This document shows, in pieces, positions 1-10,900 of a stretch of DNA of 64,000 bases (the stretch's first letter is position 1; each line of letters opens with the position of its first letter). Origin of the DNA: Mya arenaria (taxonomy: Eukaryota > Mollusca > Bivalvia > Myida > Myidae). The stretch covers positions 15,965,205-16,029,204 of the forward strand of contig NC_069134.1 in NCBI RefSeq assembly GCF_026914265.1. Direction: 5' to 3'. A program made the position numbers and the translations under genes. The notes under the pieces were generated by a model, which saw only the letters and a program-made list of their open reading frames with translations, had not been told where the DNA came from and searched no databases.

Positions 1-2723
1 CTCAGTCTTGGAGAGTTCCAGCGCATCATCAAACTTCTTCCAGTCAATGTCGTCACCCCATCCTGAAAATGAACAAAAAAACACTTATAATTGTGCAAAT
101 AAGCCAGACTTTTAAAACAATGATTATTAAAAAAGTGGTAGAAATTGGGCTAACTGCATTGCTTACTGTAAACACTATACTATTAAATGGAAGGTATTTA
201 CAACAGTCTGTTAACAAAACAATAAAGGAAAATGATAAAAAAATATATAATAACTTTCAGGTTTGACAGTTTGTGAATTTTGCAAAGGTTTTTTTTTGCA
301 ATTGTAAATGAGGCCCAATACTATTATCCACGTTTCATCCAGGTATGTGTACAAAGAAGAAGTTTCAAATGGCATGTAAACAGGCACAAGGGAAAGAAAT
401 AATGTGAGTTTCATGAAGCCTACATGTTAAACAGAAAATTTGCAAACTACTTATAAAGTCAACTTCCATGTGTACATGTACGAATATATTTGACGTTAAT
501 TTGTGGACCACTAAGTCTTAGAAGTCACTAGACCTGACCATGGATCAACTAGACCAAACTTCTTAAGACCAATAATGCCATAATGTATTACTTTTTCGTT
601 ACCCTCAGAATTTATATTGCCTAAATGAAGTAGGTAAACAATATTTTATTAATAAACACAAACAATCTCATGTACAGTTTTTGTTATTTCTTATTTTCAC
701 AAGGTGTTTGCTATATTATATGTCATGCACATTGTACACAATGCATAGCAGTCACCATTATTTTACTATCACCAGGCAGTTAGCAGTACAACATACAGCA
801 TGATCTGATCAAGTAAGACATAAAGTAACAATTGTCTTGATATTTTTTAGTTTTGATTTTACTCATTTTAAGTCAAAACTATTATTTATAAGTCGGCAGG
901 TAATTAGTTTGTATCTGTAAGTCTCTATTAACAGTCTCTTGCCTTGAACAATGTAAAAAAACAGCCTTTTGCGCTTTTTTTTCCGTACGTTTGTCTTGAC
1001 TCTTCCTTGCCTTTTCTTTTCTTCGACTTATCACTCTCAGAGGGCTCTTTGTCCGATGAAAACCAATATTTACGCAGGTCAATTTAAAGAATTTTGTCTG
1101 CTTAAAAGCAACATGTAATCAATTCGTAAACCTTTATGAGTGTCGTAGTATTTGGGGAAACTTGGACAGTAACTGCTCACTTATGTAGATACTTACGTTT
1201 TTTCGCTAAATTTAATTCTTGTCACAAGAAAACACCATAAACCATGGTTAAAAACTGAGACATGGCTTTTTTTTCGCAAATCGGTCTAAACTGATTTATG
1301 AAATATTACATGTATAGTGTGCAGCGCGCACTAGTCTAAAATAATAGATGTGTTATACAGGATTCTTCCAATCCCTAACGTCTAAACGGGTAAGTGCAAA
1401 AACATTGAAATTGCATTAAGTAAAGGATTTTATGTTTGAAATGGATAATAAAGGTTTATATTCATATTTTACCATGTAAGTGCAAAGCTTTGCACACAAT
1501 AAGCATTAAATGCATTAAAACACATGATTTACCTTTCCAATAAAATGTAACTTGACTGACACAGACAACAATTATGCCAAGCGGAACAACTCGACCCAAT
1601 CGTAATGACTCGGCCACCTCCGACAAGCTTCGAGATAGACCTCGTAAATACAATCGTAACAACTCGGCCATGGCCGAAGTGTTCCAATTTATGTAAAACT
1701 GTGAACTGCAGCCTTGCATGTATATATCGTTATGTTTTGACAGAATGAAATGAAGAAAAACCCACCAAACTCATAATTACTCGTTGAATATTTATGTTTT
1801 TGTGTACGGAACTAATATAAAATCACATTATCTGGTAATATTTCTTGTTTTTATGATGTTTTATAGATGCAATATGCTTTAACCCGGAATCCCGATCGGA
1901 ATAACTACCAACTTTTGGTACAAAGCAATTTGTACGTGAAGGATTTGCCATATCAAAAAGCGTGAGAAAAATCCGTCAACGTACAATTATTTGGACTACA
2001 GCGTGCACCTGCATGGGTGTAAATATCGCTAAGCGTCAATCAAATTGCTTCATTGATCCACTGCGGATGATGTCATGTCTAATGATAGAACTGGGATTTT
2101 CCGTCTTAAACATAAATAAATGATTGATGCGTTTGGTTAAATTAAATCGTATACAAGCTACAATTAAAAAAAAACACTCAAAATTTATCAACACGACCAG
2201 TCGGGCTAGCTAGACATGAGTTCACTAGACAGGAAAAGCTGTTAGATAGACACATGAGCTAGTGTTAAACCTTGCTTTTCATACGTCTCCCTTCCCAAGA
2301 CCTGAAACATATATGCTTTAAATGTGGGAAGGGAGGTTTGGGAGTCCTCAACATTGAATATTTTGGACATTTTTAGTCTGAGATGGTGATTATTTTTCCC
2401 AGATGTTGACATAAAAAAACTACTTGGACGTTTTCAGATTTCACTTCTCCGCTAGTGAAATAAATGCCAGCTATACACTTATTTAATAGGGTAACAATTG
2501 GTACTGTGTAACCTAAAGTATCCGAATGGTCATACATGATCCGAAATATAAACAGTTTTAAAAATCAAAATACTGGTGGTCGCTTAACAGTAACTACAAA
2601 AGTCATTTATGTTTTAAACAACTAATTCTTATTACCGTTATCAAGATCACTTGCATAGAGGAATGATACAGAAGAAAACAGAAAACACGAAAATAATAAT
2701 GCAGACATCATTTTCCGGTCCAT
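1..2723 (-). CDS. TXNDC12/anterior-gradient-like thioredoxin-fold protein, 5' part
   Basis: Two coding exons are visible on the minus strand: 2723-2636 and 62-1, the second running off the window. Exon 1 starts at the ATG at 2723 and encodes MDRKMMSALLFSCFLF followed by SSVSFLYASDLDN, a short basic start and a hydrophobic stretch that reads as a secretory signal peptide. Its donor (G|GTAAT) is in phase 1 and joins an acceptor TTTTCAG at 69-63, giving GWGDDIDWKKFDDALELSK. That WGD-I-W block after the signal peptide matches the start of the mature TXNDC12 and AGR2/AGR3 proteins, which are small ER-resident oxidoreductases of the protein disulfide isomerase family. The active-site CxxC or CxxS lies beyond the window, so TXNDC12 and AGR cannot be told apart. 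The gene is divergent from MTR4, with 205 bp between start codons. The 2.57-kb intron (2635-63) shows no recognisable gene. Confidence 0.72.
63..2635 (-). other. Intron 1 of the TXNDC12-like gene, no recognised content
   Basis: This is AT-rich intronic sequence. The short open frames inside it show no codon pattern, domain or splice context that would support a gene. A segment near 1560-1690 repeats short words such as AACTCG and ACTCGGCCA and may be an old repeat fragment. I saw no clear transposon ends. Confidence 0.5.
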
Positions 2724-2928
2724 TTTCACCGACGTGCACAAAAACCACTTAATATAAAAATGTTCATCAATTTAATAAGACATGGGTAAATATTTTTCAT
2801 TATTTTTTTAACATTATGTTAATAAATAAATAATTTTGTTTTAATTTTTGTCTGGCACAAAAATTCTACTTTCGGTTTTGTTTATTTGCTGCAGGCTTAA
2901 AAACACGTTGAGATTACTTCCGGTTACA
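2724..2928. promoter_or_regulatory. Compact bidirectional promoter between TXNDC12-like gene and MTR4
   Basis: Only 205 bp separate the two divergent start codons (2723 minus, 2929 plus), so both 5' UTRs and core promoters must fit here or overlap the coding starts. An ETS-type word ACTTCCGG lies at 2916-2923, and no convincing TATA box for MTR4 is evident. ETS sites are common in TATA-less bidirectional housekeeping promoters. The promoter role is inferred from geometry and not demonstrated. Confidence 0.65.
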
Positions 2929-4903
2929 ATGGCAGATGCTTTCGGAGAGGATCTTTTTAATGTTTTTGACGAAGACAACTCGTCTTCACGCCCAATACCG
3001 GAGCTCGAGTCATCATCATTAAAGACTGATGATCGTGAAATAGATCCAACTAAACGTGACGACACTCAAAGGTTTCAGTATAGTTAAAAAAAAACAATTT
3101 TCTGTCTAGTTTTCAAAATGTTATAATAGTCCACTTTTGTTTTTAAGACTTAAGCTAAACATTACGTCCGATGAGAGTTACGCAGGATTAATCTTCCGTG
3201 TACATTAGTCTGATCAATGAGTCATGTTCGATCTTGACCCAAAGAATTAATTATAACAATTCCACATATTCAGGGTTCGAATTTAACTTTTGCAAGTGCA
3301 TTTTGAGGCAACTCGCAAAATGAAAAATCAACTTGCATTTTTATTATATGCTTTATTCCCTTTAATAAAAGTAGAAATTTACACCTAAGACATATTATGA
3401 ATATTAAAAAGTATCAATCTTGAGTGACTCGACTACTGTAACTTGTTGATGGCTTATTCTATTTGGGGGATATGGAAAGACTGATCACATGCTGGCAGCT
3501 TTTTGATAACAAAGCTGTCCAATGATTTGACATTGTTCACTTTGTATATTTACCCTCGCCATCGGGTAATTTTATACCCATTCAACAAGCACGCTACAGA
3601 TTTCATTAAGTCTATAAGTATTAAAAACAATAACATTATAAATTTAAAATAAATAAAAGCAACAGTAAATGTAGCGTGGATGCTTTGGACAGTGATTTTT
3701 TTTCAAAATAAAATTTTACTGCCTGTGCCTTTTCAGTTGGGAAAATTAGCGCGAAAAGTCCAAAAATTGGGAAAATTTTAACATGGTAATTTTACTTATA
3801 AAATATTTAATTTTCTGCTTTTACTGAAATTATTATATATAATGTGTGTCCATACAGACTTTTTCTATAACATGGTGATGCAAGACAACTTGTCCTGTGT
3901 TTTTTTATCTTCTTATATTAAACATTGATGTTTAATATGAATACTGTACTGATAAAAGCATTTTTGAATTCAAAACAATACTCACAACAACATGTTTAAA
4001 CTGGTTGTCAATTGTGTGTCCATGTAGTAGTGATGTTCCGATGATCGATTATAATCGAAAATCGATTGGTTGGGCCTGAAATCAGCGACAATCGATTGTA
4101 TTTGGTTATAATCGATCATCGAAAAAAAATTGAAAAAAATAATTAGTAAGGCCACAACAAATTGATCATTTGTTCGTCGGATTTGCCGCACCTAAAATTC
4201 GAAAAACGAAAAAAAAATAAAAAAACTTTTTTTTTGCGCCCGCACTTACTATTTGGCCGCGCATATTATTTATTTTTTTAACTTCTGAATTTCCTCTAGT
4301 TTCTGAAGTTTTTTTACTTAAAATTTGAACCTGCAACGTCGACTTCGCCTTTTTTGAAGGTATTTCCATGCTTTACATTCTCCGCGAGCAAACTTTCCTC
4401 GTGTCAGGACAAAATCAGGTCCGGGTAACCGCAAAACAGCCGATATTTGTTGACAGTCTTTTTTGTCGGAAATATTTTGCAGGACGCACCGTTATTATCT
4501 ATTTCCGGTATTAATTTGCAGGATACTTTCAGTCTTCGTTATTGTAAAATACACATTTTTAATTGAAAATCAGTGTCATAGTCAATGGATTATAGTCTTC
4601 AGTAAACAACAACAGTTTCAGAGCGTCGAAGGCAATAATTATTTATGGGTGTTTTAAGTAATTCATTGTTTTGTACTCAAAATTTAGTGTTAAATAATAA
4701 CTAAATCAGATTTTGAGTGCAAAACTTATATTAAAATACACGGACACTCGACTTACAACAAATGAACATGTTTTCGTGAGTTATTTTTTAAATTCCAAAA
4801 TGCATTTCTCAGTTTTATACTCATAATTGATAAAAATAGAAGGACTTGTAAATGTTTCAGAAACAGTGTACATGTGTATTTATGCACCATTCAATTGTAA
4901 CCA

Positions 4904-4935
<32 letters not shown>

Positions 4936-7900
4936 GGACTGGGGGTATACCGGAGATAGCCGGTGAAATGGGCCGTGTTTTCACCTTCCAGGTGGCCCCG
5001 CAGTGCCGTTGGTTTTACCTGGAGTTGGCTGGACCGAAAGTCAAAGTCCCCGCTATTCCCCGGACCATGGGGGTCGTGGTTACAATTGACTAGTGCATTA
5101 CACATACATGTACAGTATAAAAATAATATCAGTAAAATCAGAAAATAAAACCTTTTATAAGTAAAATGACTGTTTTAATTTTCTCAATTTTTTGTTCTTA
5201 TCCATTTGTTTTCTTTGATCGATTTGTAGTAAAGTGGCCTGTTATTAAAGGGGCCTGTTTCTTACGGGCATTGAAGCTATGGAGGGTGTCATGATTTTTT
5301 TTCAAGGCACGGACCTATAAACCTATTGTTCGTGGTAAAGGCGAGGTCTTGAAAGGGAAACATCTTTATTCCACCACCTGCTGTAATATAATGACCGGTG
5401 CCACATTTGCAGATTTGATTAATACTGCTTCAATTGTGTTTTCCCGCAATTTAATCGGGATATATTGAGACAGATTTTCATGTGATACAATCAAAACCGT
5501 TTCATTTATATTCAAACTTCATTTATATTTAAACTAAGAACCTATGTTTGCAATTAAAAAGCATTTCTTGACATATTGCATGATAAATTTAGTAAGAAAT
5601 AAACTTTTTAATTTTTATTTTATTTTTCGCCTTGCGCTCGCCTCTGAATTGCCTTAAATTTAAAAAAAAGTATTTTAATTTTTTTTTCGCTCGCTCGCTC
5701 CTACTTTTTTTGGGCAAAATCCGTAGAACAAATGATCAATTTGTTGTGGCCTAAGTGTTCAGATGTTATCTTTAACAAAATAGCTGATGAAAGCCACAAT
5801 GAGCAAGTAAAAATAACCTATTTTTTATACAACAACACTTAATAACTTTAATCATAGACATAACGTATATGCATATAATGATTAAGAGTTTAATAATGTG
5901 CATGAATAAAACTTCACTTTAGGTTTTATCTAGTATTTTAAAAAAACGATTGTACTATGGATAATCGGTTACTTGAGTGGAACCGATTATCAATAGTAAA
6001 ATTGGAACTGATTCACAACACTACCATGTAGTTGCATGAAGTCTGTGTATCAAGTTTTGCACTCTAGAACTAAACAGTTGAGTACAAAACATTGATACTT
6101 AAAACAGACATAAATTCCCTTCTACGCTATGAAACTGCTGTTGTTTACTATTAAAGTACCATACTTTATTGACTATGGCAACAATTGTCCGGTTGATCGT
6201 GTATTTTGCATTACGAGAAACTGAAAGTAAACTGATAATTAAAACCGGAAGCTGGAAAATAACGGTGCGTCCTGCAAAATGACCCTGGCAAAAAAGTTTG
6301 TAAACAAAAATTGGCTATTTTGCGGTTACCTTGACCGGATTTTGGCGGATACGAGGACTTCTTATATCTGAAATATTGCTATCAAAAAATGTATAAAATA
6401 GAAGTAGCTTGAATGAAATGGGAAATTATCTTGCAGGTTTATATTGTAAGTAGAAAGAAACTCAGGAAAAAGGGGAAAACTGAATTCTGTTTTTGGGAAA
6501 AACTGGCGATTTTTGGGGAAAAATGGAGGCTTTTTGGCGAGGGGAAAGGGCCGATATTCGTACCTAAAATTAGCCAAAAAAAATCACTGTTGGACCATGA
6601 AATAAATCGATCAACGAAGTCTATTCATTTTGACAGTTGGACGGAAATATATTCAAAGGTTAATGGGGTTTACATATAGTGCGCGAAAGCGCTAAATTTA
6701 GCCAATGATTGAGCTAGGTGATTACGTCATTTGTATTCACTTTGTACTATGCACACCTCGAAGCATCCCGGAAAGATTCGAGAAAAAACTCAGCCTTTTC
6801 CGTATTTGTTCAATTTTGGAAAACGTACTAGAGCGTGACTACGTACTGTCTTCTTTATACTGGTAGTGTAAACATGCCGCTTATTTTGCGAGCTTGAATA
6901 AAAGTCACTCGCAATTTGCAAATGTCGCTCGCATTTTGCGAGTATGCGAGTCTAAATTCGAACCCTGATATTTGGGACTAAAATTTTAAATGTGTGAGAC
7001 CACAGGTGACAGTTACGTTGACAGGACCAACCCTATTTGCCATGCCTCCAAACCCATTTTTTTTTGTGAATGGAAACCACACTAGTAAAAATGTCGCATA
7101 AAAGCTAGTTTTATTGTGGAAAAATCAGAAAAAAGGGGTTTCCAAGTAGTGCATCTTGGCCTCGGATAAAAATTGACGATGCTGATGTTCAAACTTCTGT
7201 AGCTGCAACAACAACTTCTTGCATAATCATCTGTCAAGTGGTAAAAATATATTTATATAATAACATTATAAGCGCAGAAATTTGGTAAAATTCAGATTTC
7301 CATACTATAAGAGCATTGGTCTTATACATTTTTGACTTTTGAAACATTTGATTGGTGAAAACCATGTTTTGTCATATATTTCTAAACTTAAGATAGAAAA
7401 GGAGCATGTTTTACATAAAATTTAGATGAAAAAGCTTGTTCTCTGTAACATTATACGGCAATGAATTGATTCCTCCCGCTATTTATAGTTCACCTTGTAT
7501 GATAAGGCCAGCCAGCCAACACAGGTGGTCAGTTTATCTCTAGCAGTCAGAGCTGTACCATCCTCACCAATATCATATGTATCAATAATAAATAGTTAGA
7601 ACACATACAGTCGTTCTTCATAACATTACACTTTCAACCTTAAAAATTTCAAAAGCTTGATGCGCTGACATGGGTGAAAGTTTTCCGGTTTATGCCGGAT
7701 TTCCGGTTTTTCCTGATCCAGAGGGGTCATTTTTCCAAATCGTTTAAATCAGTTGAGATTTTCAAAGGGGGGTTAGGGGTATGACCCAACTCCTCCTCCG
7801 AATTTCGATCATATTTGGCAGAGGTCAACAATAAGTCCGATTTCACAACCTCCATTTTTGCGATCAAGCAGGTGCACGCTTGAGCAAGTGCGCGTTTTTA

Positions 7901-10900
7901 TATCATTTACGGAGATAGCTGATCTTTTGTTCGCTTACAGCCAAACAGACTCGGTATGCGATCCACATTCATCGAGAATCGCTGAATCGTAATTCCAACA
8001 AACGAGGTCAAGGAAAACCCTATACGTCATTCGTGTGAAAGGATACTTTTGATTGGCTTACTCGATTCTGCCCTCCAATGAAATAGCGTGTCTTTTATTA
8101 CTTATGGACGGCACATAAAGATGGCCGACATTGTTATTATTAGCAACTGTCATTTAATGCAGACGATTGTTGATCAAACAAAATAGTTCTGAAAATGAAG
8201 TTTTTGCGACCGGTTATAATACGCATGACTTAGAAAAGGAAGTAAAAAAAAGAGTGGAGGTGGGAATGTTTGTCTGAGGTTGACAAAAACGGTGATAGAT
8301 AGGGAAATCACTCTGCGGATCGTAATCATTTGGCGAATAAATCATGTGTAAAAACCAATCATGTAAATAAAATTTATTAATTATAGTTTGTTGTGGTTCA
8401 CTCTTATTGTAATGATTGTGTCTATGTATGACAGATATATGTACAATTTAGGCTTGTTGATTCATTTCCTACCAAACGAATCAGTTTAGGAATAAAATTC
8501 ATTAATGGTATCATTTTCTTGTATTAGTATTTTTTTTCTTTTTAAGAGTGTAGAAAATATATTTTAGCCATACATTAAAGTAATTTAAGACAGGCTTCAT
8601 TTGTATTTCATAGTCAATTTATACTCTGGAATGGCATTTTATACCCTTAAAATTCTTAAATCTCAGGAGCTTCCGGGGGCCTCTGGCCCCCTGGACCCCC
8701 TGCCAGGGCTTTGCCCTGGACCCACTGGGGGCCCTGCGGCCACCAGGCACCCAGCAAAATATTTCAGGTTTTTTAAAATTTCCAACTTTCACCCATGTGC
8801 GCAGCAGAACACTTCTTCCGTTAGGTTTTTTTACAACGTAAATTTTACCAATTTGGCGTGGGTCTTTTTCACAAAATACACATAAAGAGCCCTGGCATCG
8901 GGGTTAATGTATCCAAAGTTACACATTGTAATGATAATGTATTATATTTCAATTTTTTATAAGTAACAATTTTATCTGGCAACCAAAAGAAATGTGAGAG
9001 TTCTTCACATCAAGTGCATGGTGCTTTCATGTGGCTAAAGTGTGTTGCTTACAGTCATGCAAGTGATACCCTTGCTAGTTATTGCAATGTTTGTGTTTTC
9101 AGTTGCTTATTTCACAATAAATTCATAATGAATATAATTTATAGAAATTCACATTATGTATAAAGCTTGAATGGACGTGCATTCACATTGTTGTCGATTT
9201 TATGGAGATAAGTAAACTTAATCGTTGTGTATTTCACAATGTTTAACTGTTGCATTTTAAAGTAAACAGTCTCTTAAGTGTACAGTGACAATCATTGAAA
9301 TTAGACTTTTGGATGCACAGGCCCGATTTCTAACACTAGTGCATGGTGTAAAACAAATAAGAAAAGCTCTGCTCTTTAAAAATCCACACGTTGAGCAAGC
9401 CAGGAGAATGTTTTGCCACCACAGGGCTTGCAAGCTTATGCTAAATTCGACCCCTGCAGAGGGGGGGTATTTTAAAGGTATAGTTACTGTTCAGATTATT
9501 AAGTGTTTTTATATCTTTAAACACTTGTGTATAAATGTATTTAATTTGTTTCAGAGCTGATGACTTGTTGAAGAGTATAGTTGGAAAACGCCAGGCTGAG
9601 CAATTAGAAGATGAAGACCAACAGACGAAAAAAACAAAGACTGACGGAACTGGGTATGCTCATATATGTCAAGATTAATAAATAAAGTTAAATTACAGTT
9701 TTGAGATTGAGAAATGAGATGGAAGAGCATTATGACTTTTGGCATTTCATTCAACTACAATTTCCATACTCAACTGAAGTTGTGATATTTGACACCCTGT
9801 CCATACAGAGACTGTTACATGTGCCCAAAACTAAAAAGCATTAATAGTTAAAAATTATAGAGCTGAAATTATTGAGGCCACAATACTATACACATATGAT
9901 ACACATATGAAACACATATGATCTGCTTTTGGATTTCAGGTAGTGTGTGAATGACTTTACTCAGTGTTTAGTTTGGAGTTCGACCACTTTGACTGGCCTT
10001 GCATTATTCTGTTAACCAAGAACTTACATTGAATGATGCATGTTGGCGTTACATAGGGAATCGAGAAACCTAAATTTCAAGACCAGTATCGACCTCCTAG
10101 CATTTTTGGTTACGGAGATATCTTCAAGATTAACTCCCCCTTACAAGCTACAATGTATATGGGAGCACGTTAAAAGTATGTCATGGAAAAGAACCTGAAC
10201 AGATCATGCCAATGTTATTAAGTTGTTGTATTTCAGTCGTCTGGAGGTGATGCAGAGGATCCAGGTTCACACTGTGGAAACTGTCGAGGCTTGTCTCCAT
10301 GAGGTACACACTGGAGTTTCATGAAATCTTACATTTGGATTGCTTTCCTGATTTACGTCTCATTTTGTTTCATAGTACCAGGCAAGTATTAAAAATTAAA
10401 CAAGTCAGAATACAATAATTGTAAATTTATGTTCATATTATCAAAATAGCCCACAAGCCTAAATATATGAGCATATTAACAGACCCAAATTTGTTTACAA
10501 GCTTGAACTTGATTTGAACTTGCTGGGTTGTTCTTATCCATCACTACAAGGTAGTGAATTGGCAATTTATTCTGGTTTATGATTGTAAATTCTTTTCAAA
10601 CTTCATGCATATTGTGAATTTCAGAACCTGCTTACACTCCCACTTACACTTCTTAATATAAAAATTGTTTAAAAGACGGTTATTAAAATTTTATTAACAT
10701 CTTCCCAGGTTGCCATCCCACCGGAAACAGAGTTTGTTCCCCTTCAAACAGTGAGCACAGAGCCAGCCAAGACGTACCCTTTCATCCTCGACCCGTTCCA
10801 GAAGGAGGCCCTTCTGTGTCTTGAGAATAATCAGTCTGTCCTCGTGTCCGCTCACACATCTGCCGGGAAAACAGTTGTGGCAGTGTGAGTGGGATCATGT

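Larger units (their letters stand above)
4150..5751. mobile_element. PIF/Harbinger-like non-autonomous element
   Basis: Near-perfect terminal inverted repeats of about 35 bp begin GGCCACAACAAATTGATC and continue ATTTGTTC then CGGATTT. They are flanked by TAA at 4147-4149 and 5752-5754. A 3-bp TWA duplication with GG-starting ends is the PIF/Harbinger signature. No transposase is seen. The element contains the 4884-5096 MITE and one arm of a long inverted repeat. Confidence 0.78.
4028..6023. mobile_element. hAT-like element with perfect 8-bp target duplication
   Basis: The ends read TAGTGATGTTCCGA (left) and the reverse complement of TAGTGTTGTGAATCAG (right). CCATGTAG flanks both sides (4020-4027 and 6024-6031), the 8-bp duplication typical of hAT. 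It sits inside the 3271-6967 element and hosts the 4150-5751 element. Its own body has several ATCGATTATAATCGA-like words near both ends. No coding capacity was recognised. Confidence 0.8.
4384..6362. repeat. Long inverted repeat, arms about 4384-4755 and 6036-6362
   Basis: Reading 6362 down to 6036 on the minus strand gives the same series of words as 4384-4755 on the plus strand: GGTAACCGCAAAA, GCAGGACGCACCGTTATT, TGTAAAATACAC or TGCAAAATACAC, CATAGTCAAT, GTAAACAACA and GAGTGCAAAACTT. The left arm lies in the PIF/Harbinger-like insert. The right arm lies in the outer hAT-like element outside both inner inserts. The innermost element therefore appears to carry a fragment of the same sequence as its host, in opposite orientation. 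Confidence 0.65.
3271..6967. mobile_element. Outer hAT-like element in MTR4 intron 1 (contains three nested inserts)
   Basis: The left end reads CAGGGTTCGAATTTA and the right end is its reverse complement (…TAAATTCGAACCCTG). The inverted repeat continues imperfectly with ACTCGCAAAATG words on both sides. ATATT directly flanks both ends, consistent with a 5-bp target duplication. CAG…CTG termini suit hAT-group elements, some of which make 5-6 bp duplications. No transposase frame is visible, so it is non-autonomous or decayed. Without the inserts it would be about 1.7 kb. Confidence 0.7.

Noticed and set aside
4827-5148. Proline/glycine-rich open frames on both strands
   Set aside because: They are produced by the poly(C) run and GC-rich MITE body. 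The relative at 45817-46127 does not keep the frames.
8601-8885. 94-codon frame with a proline-rich GC block
   Set aside because: It lies in a likely transposon in MTR4 intron 1. The block is a repeat and has no coding signature.
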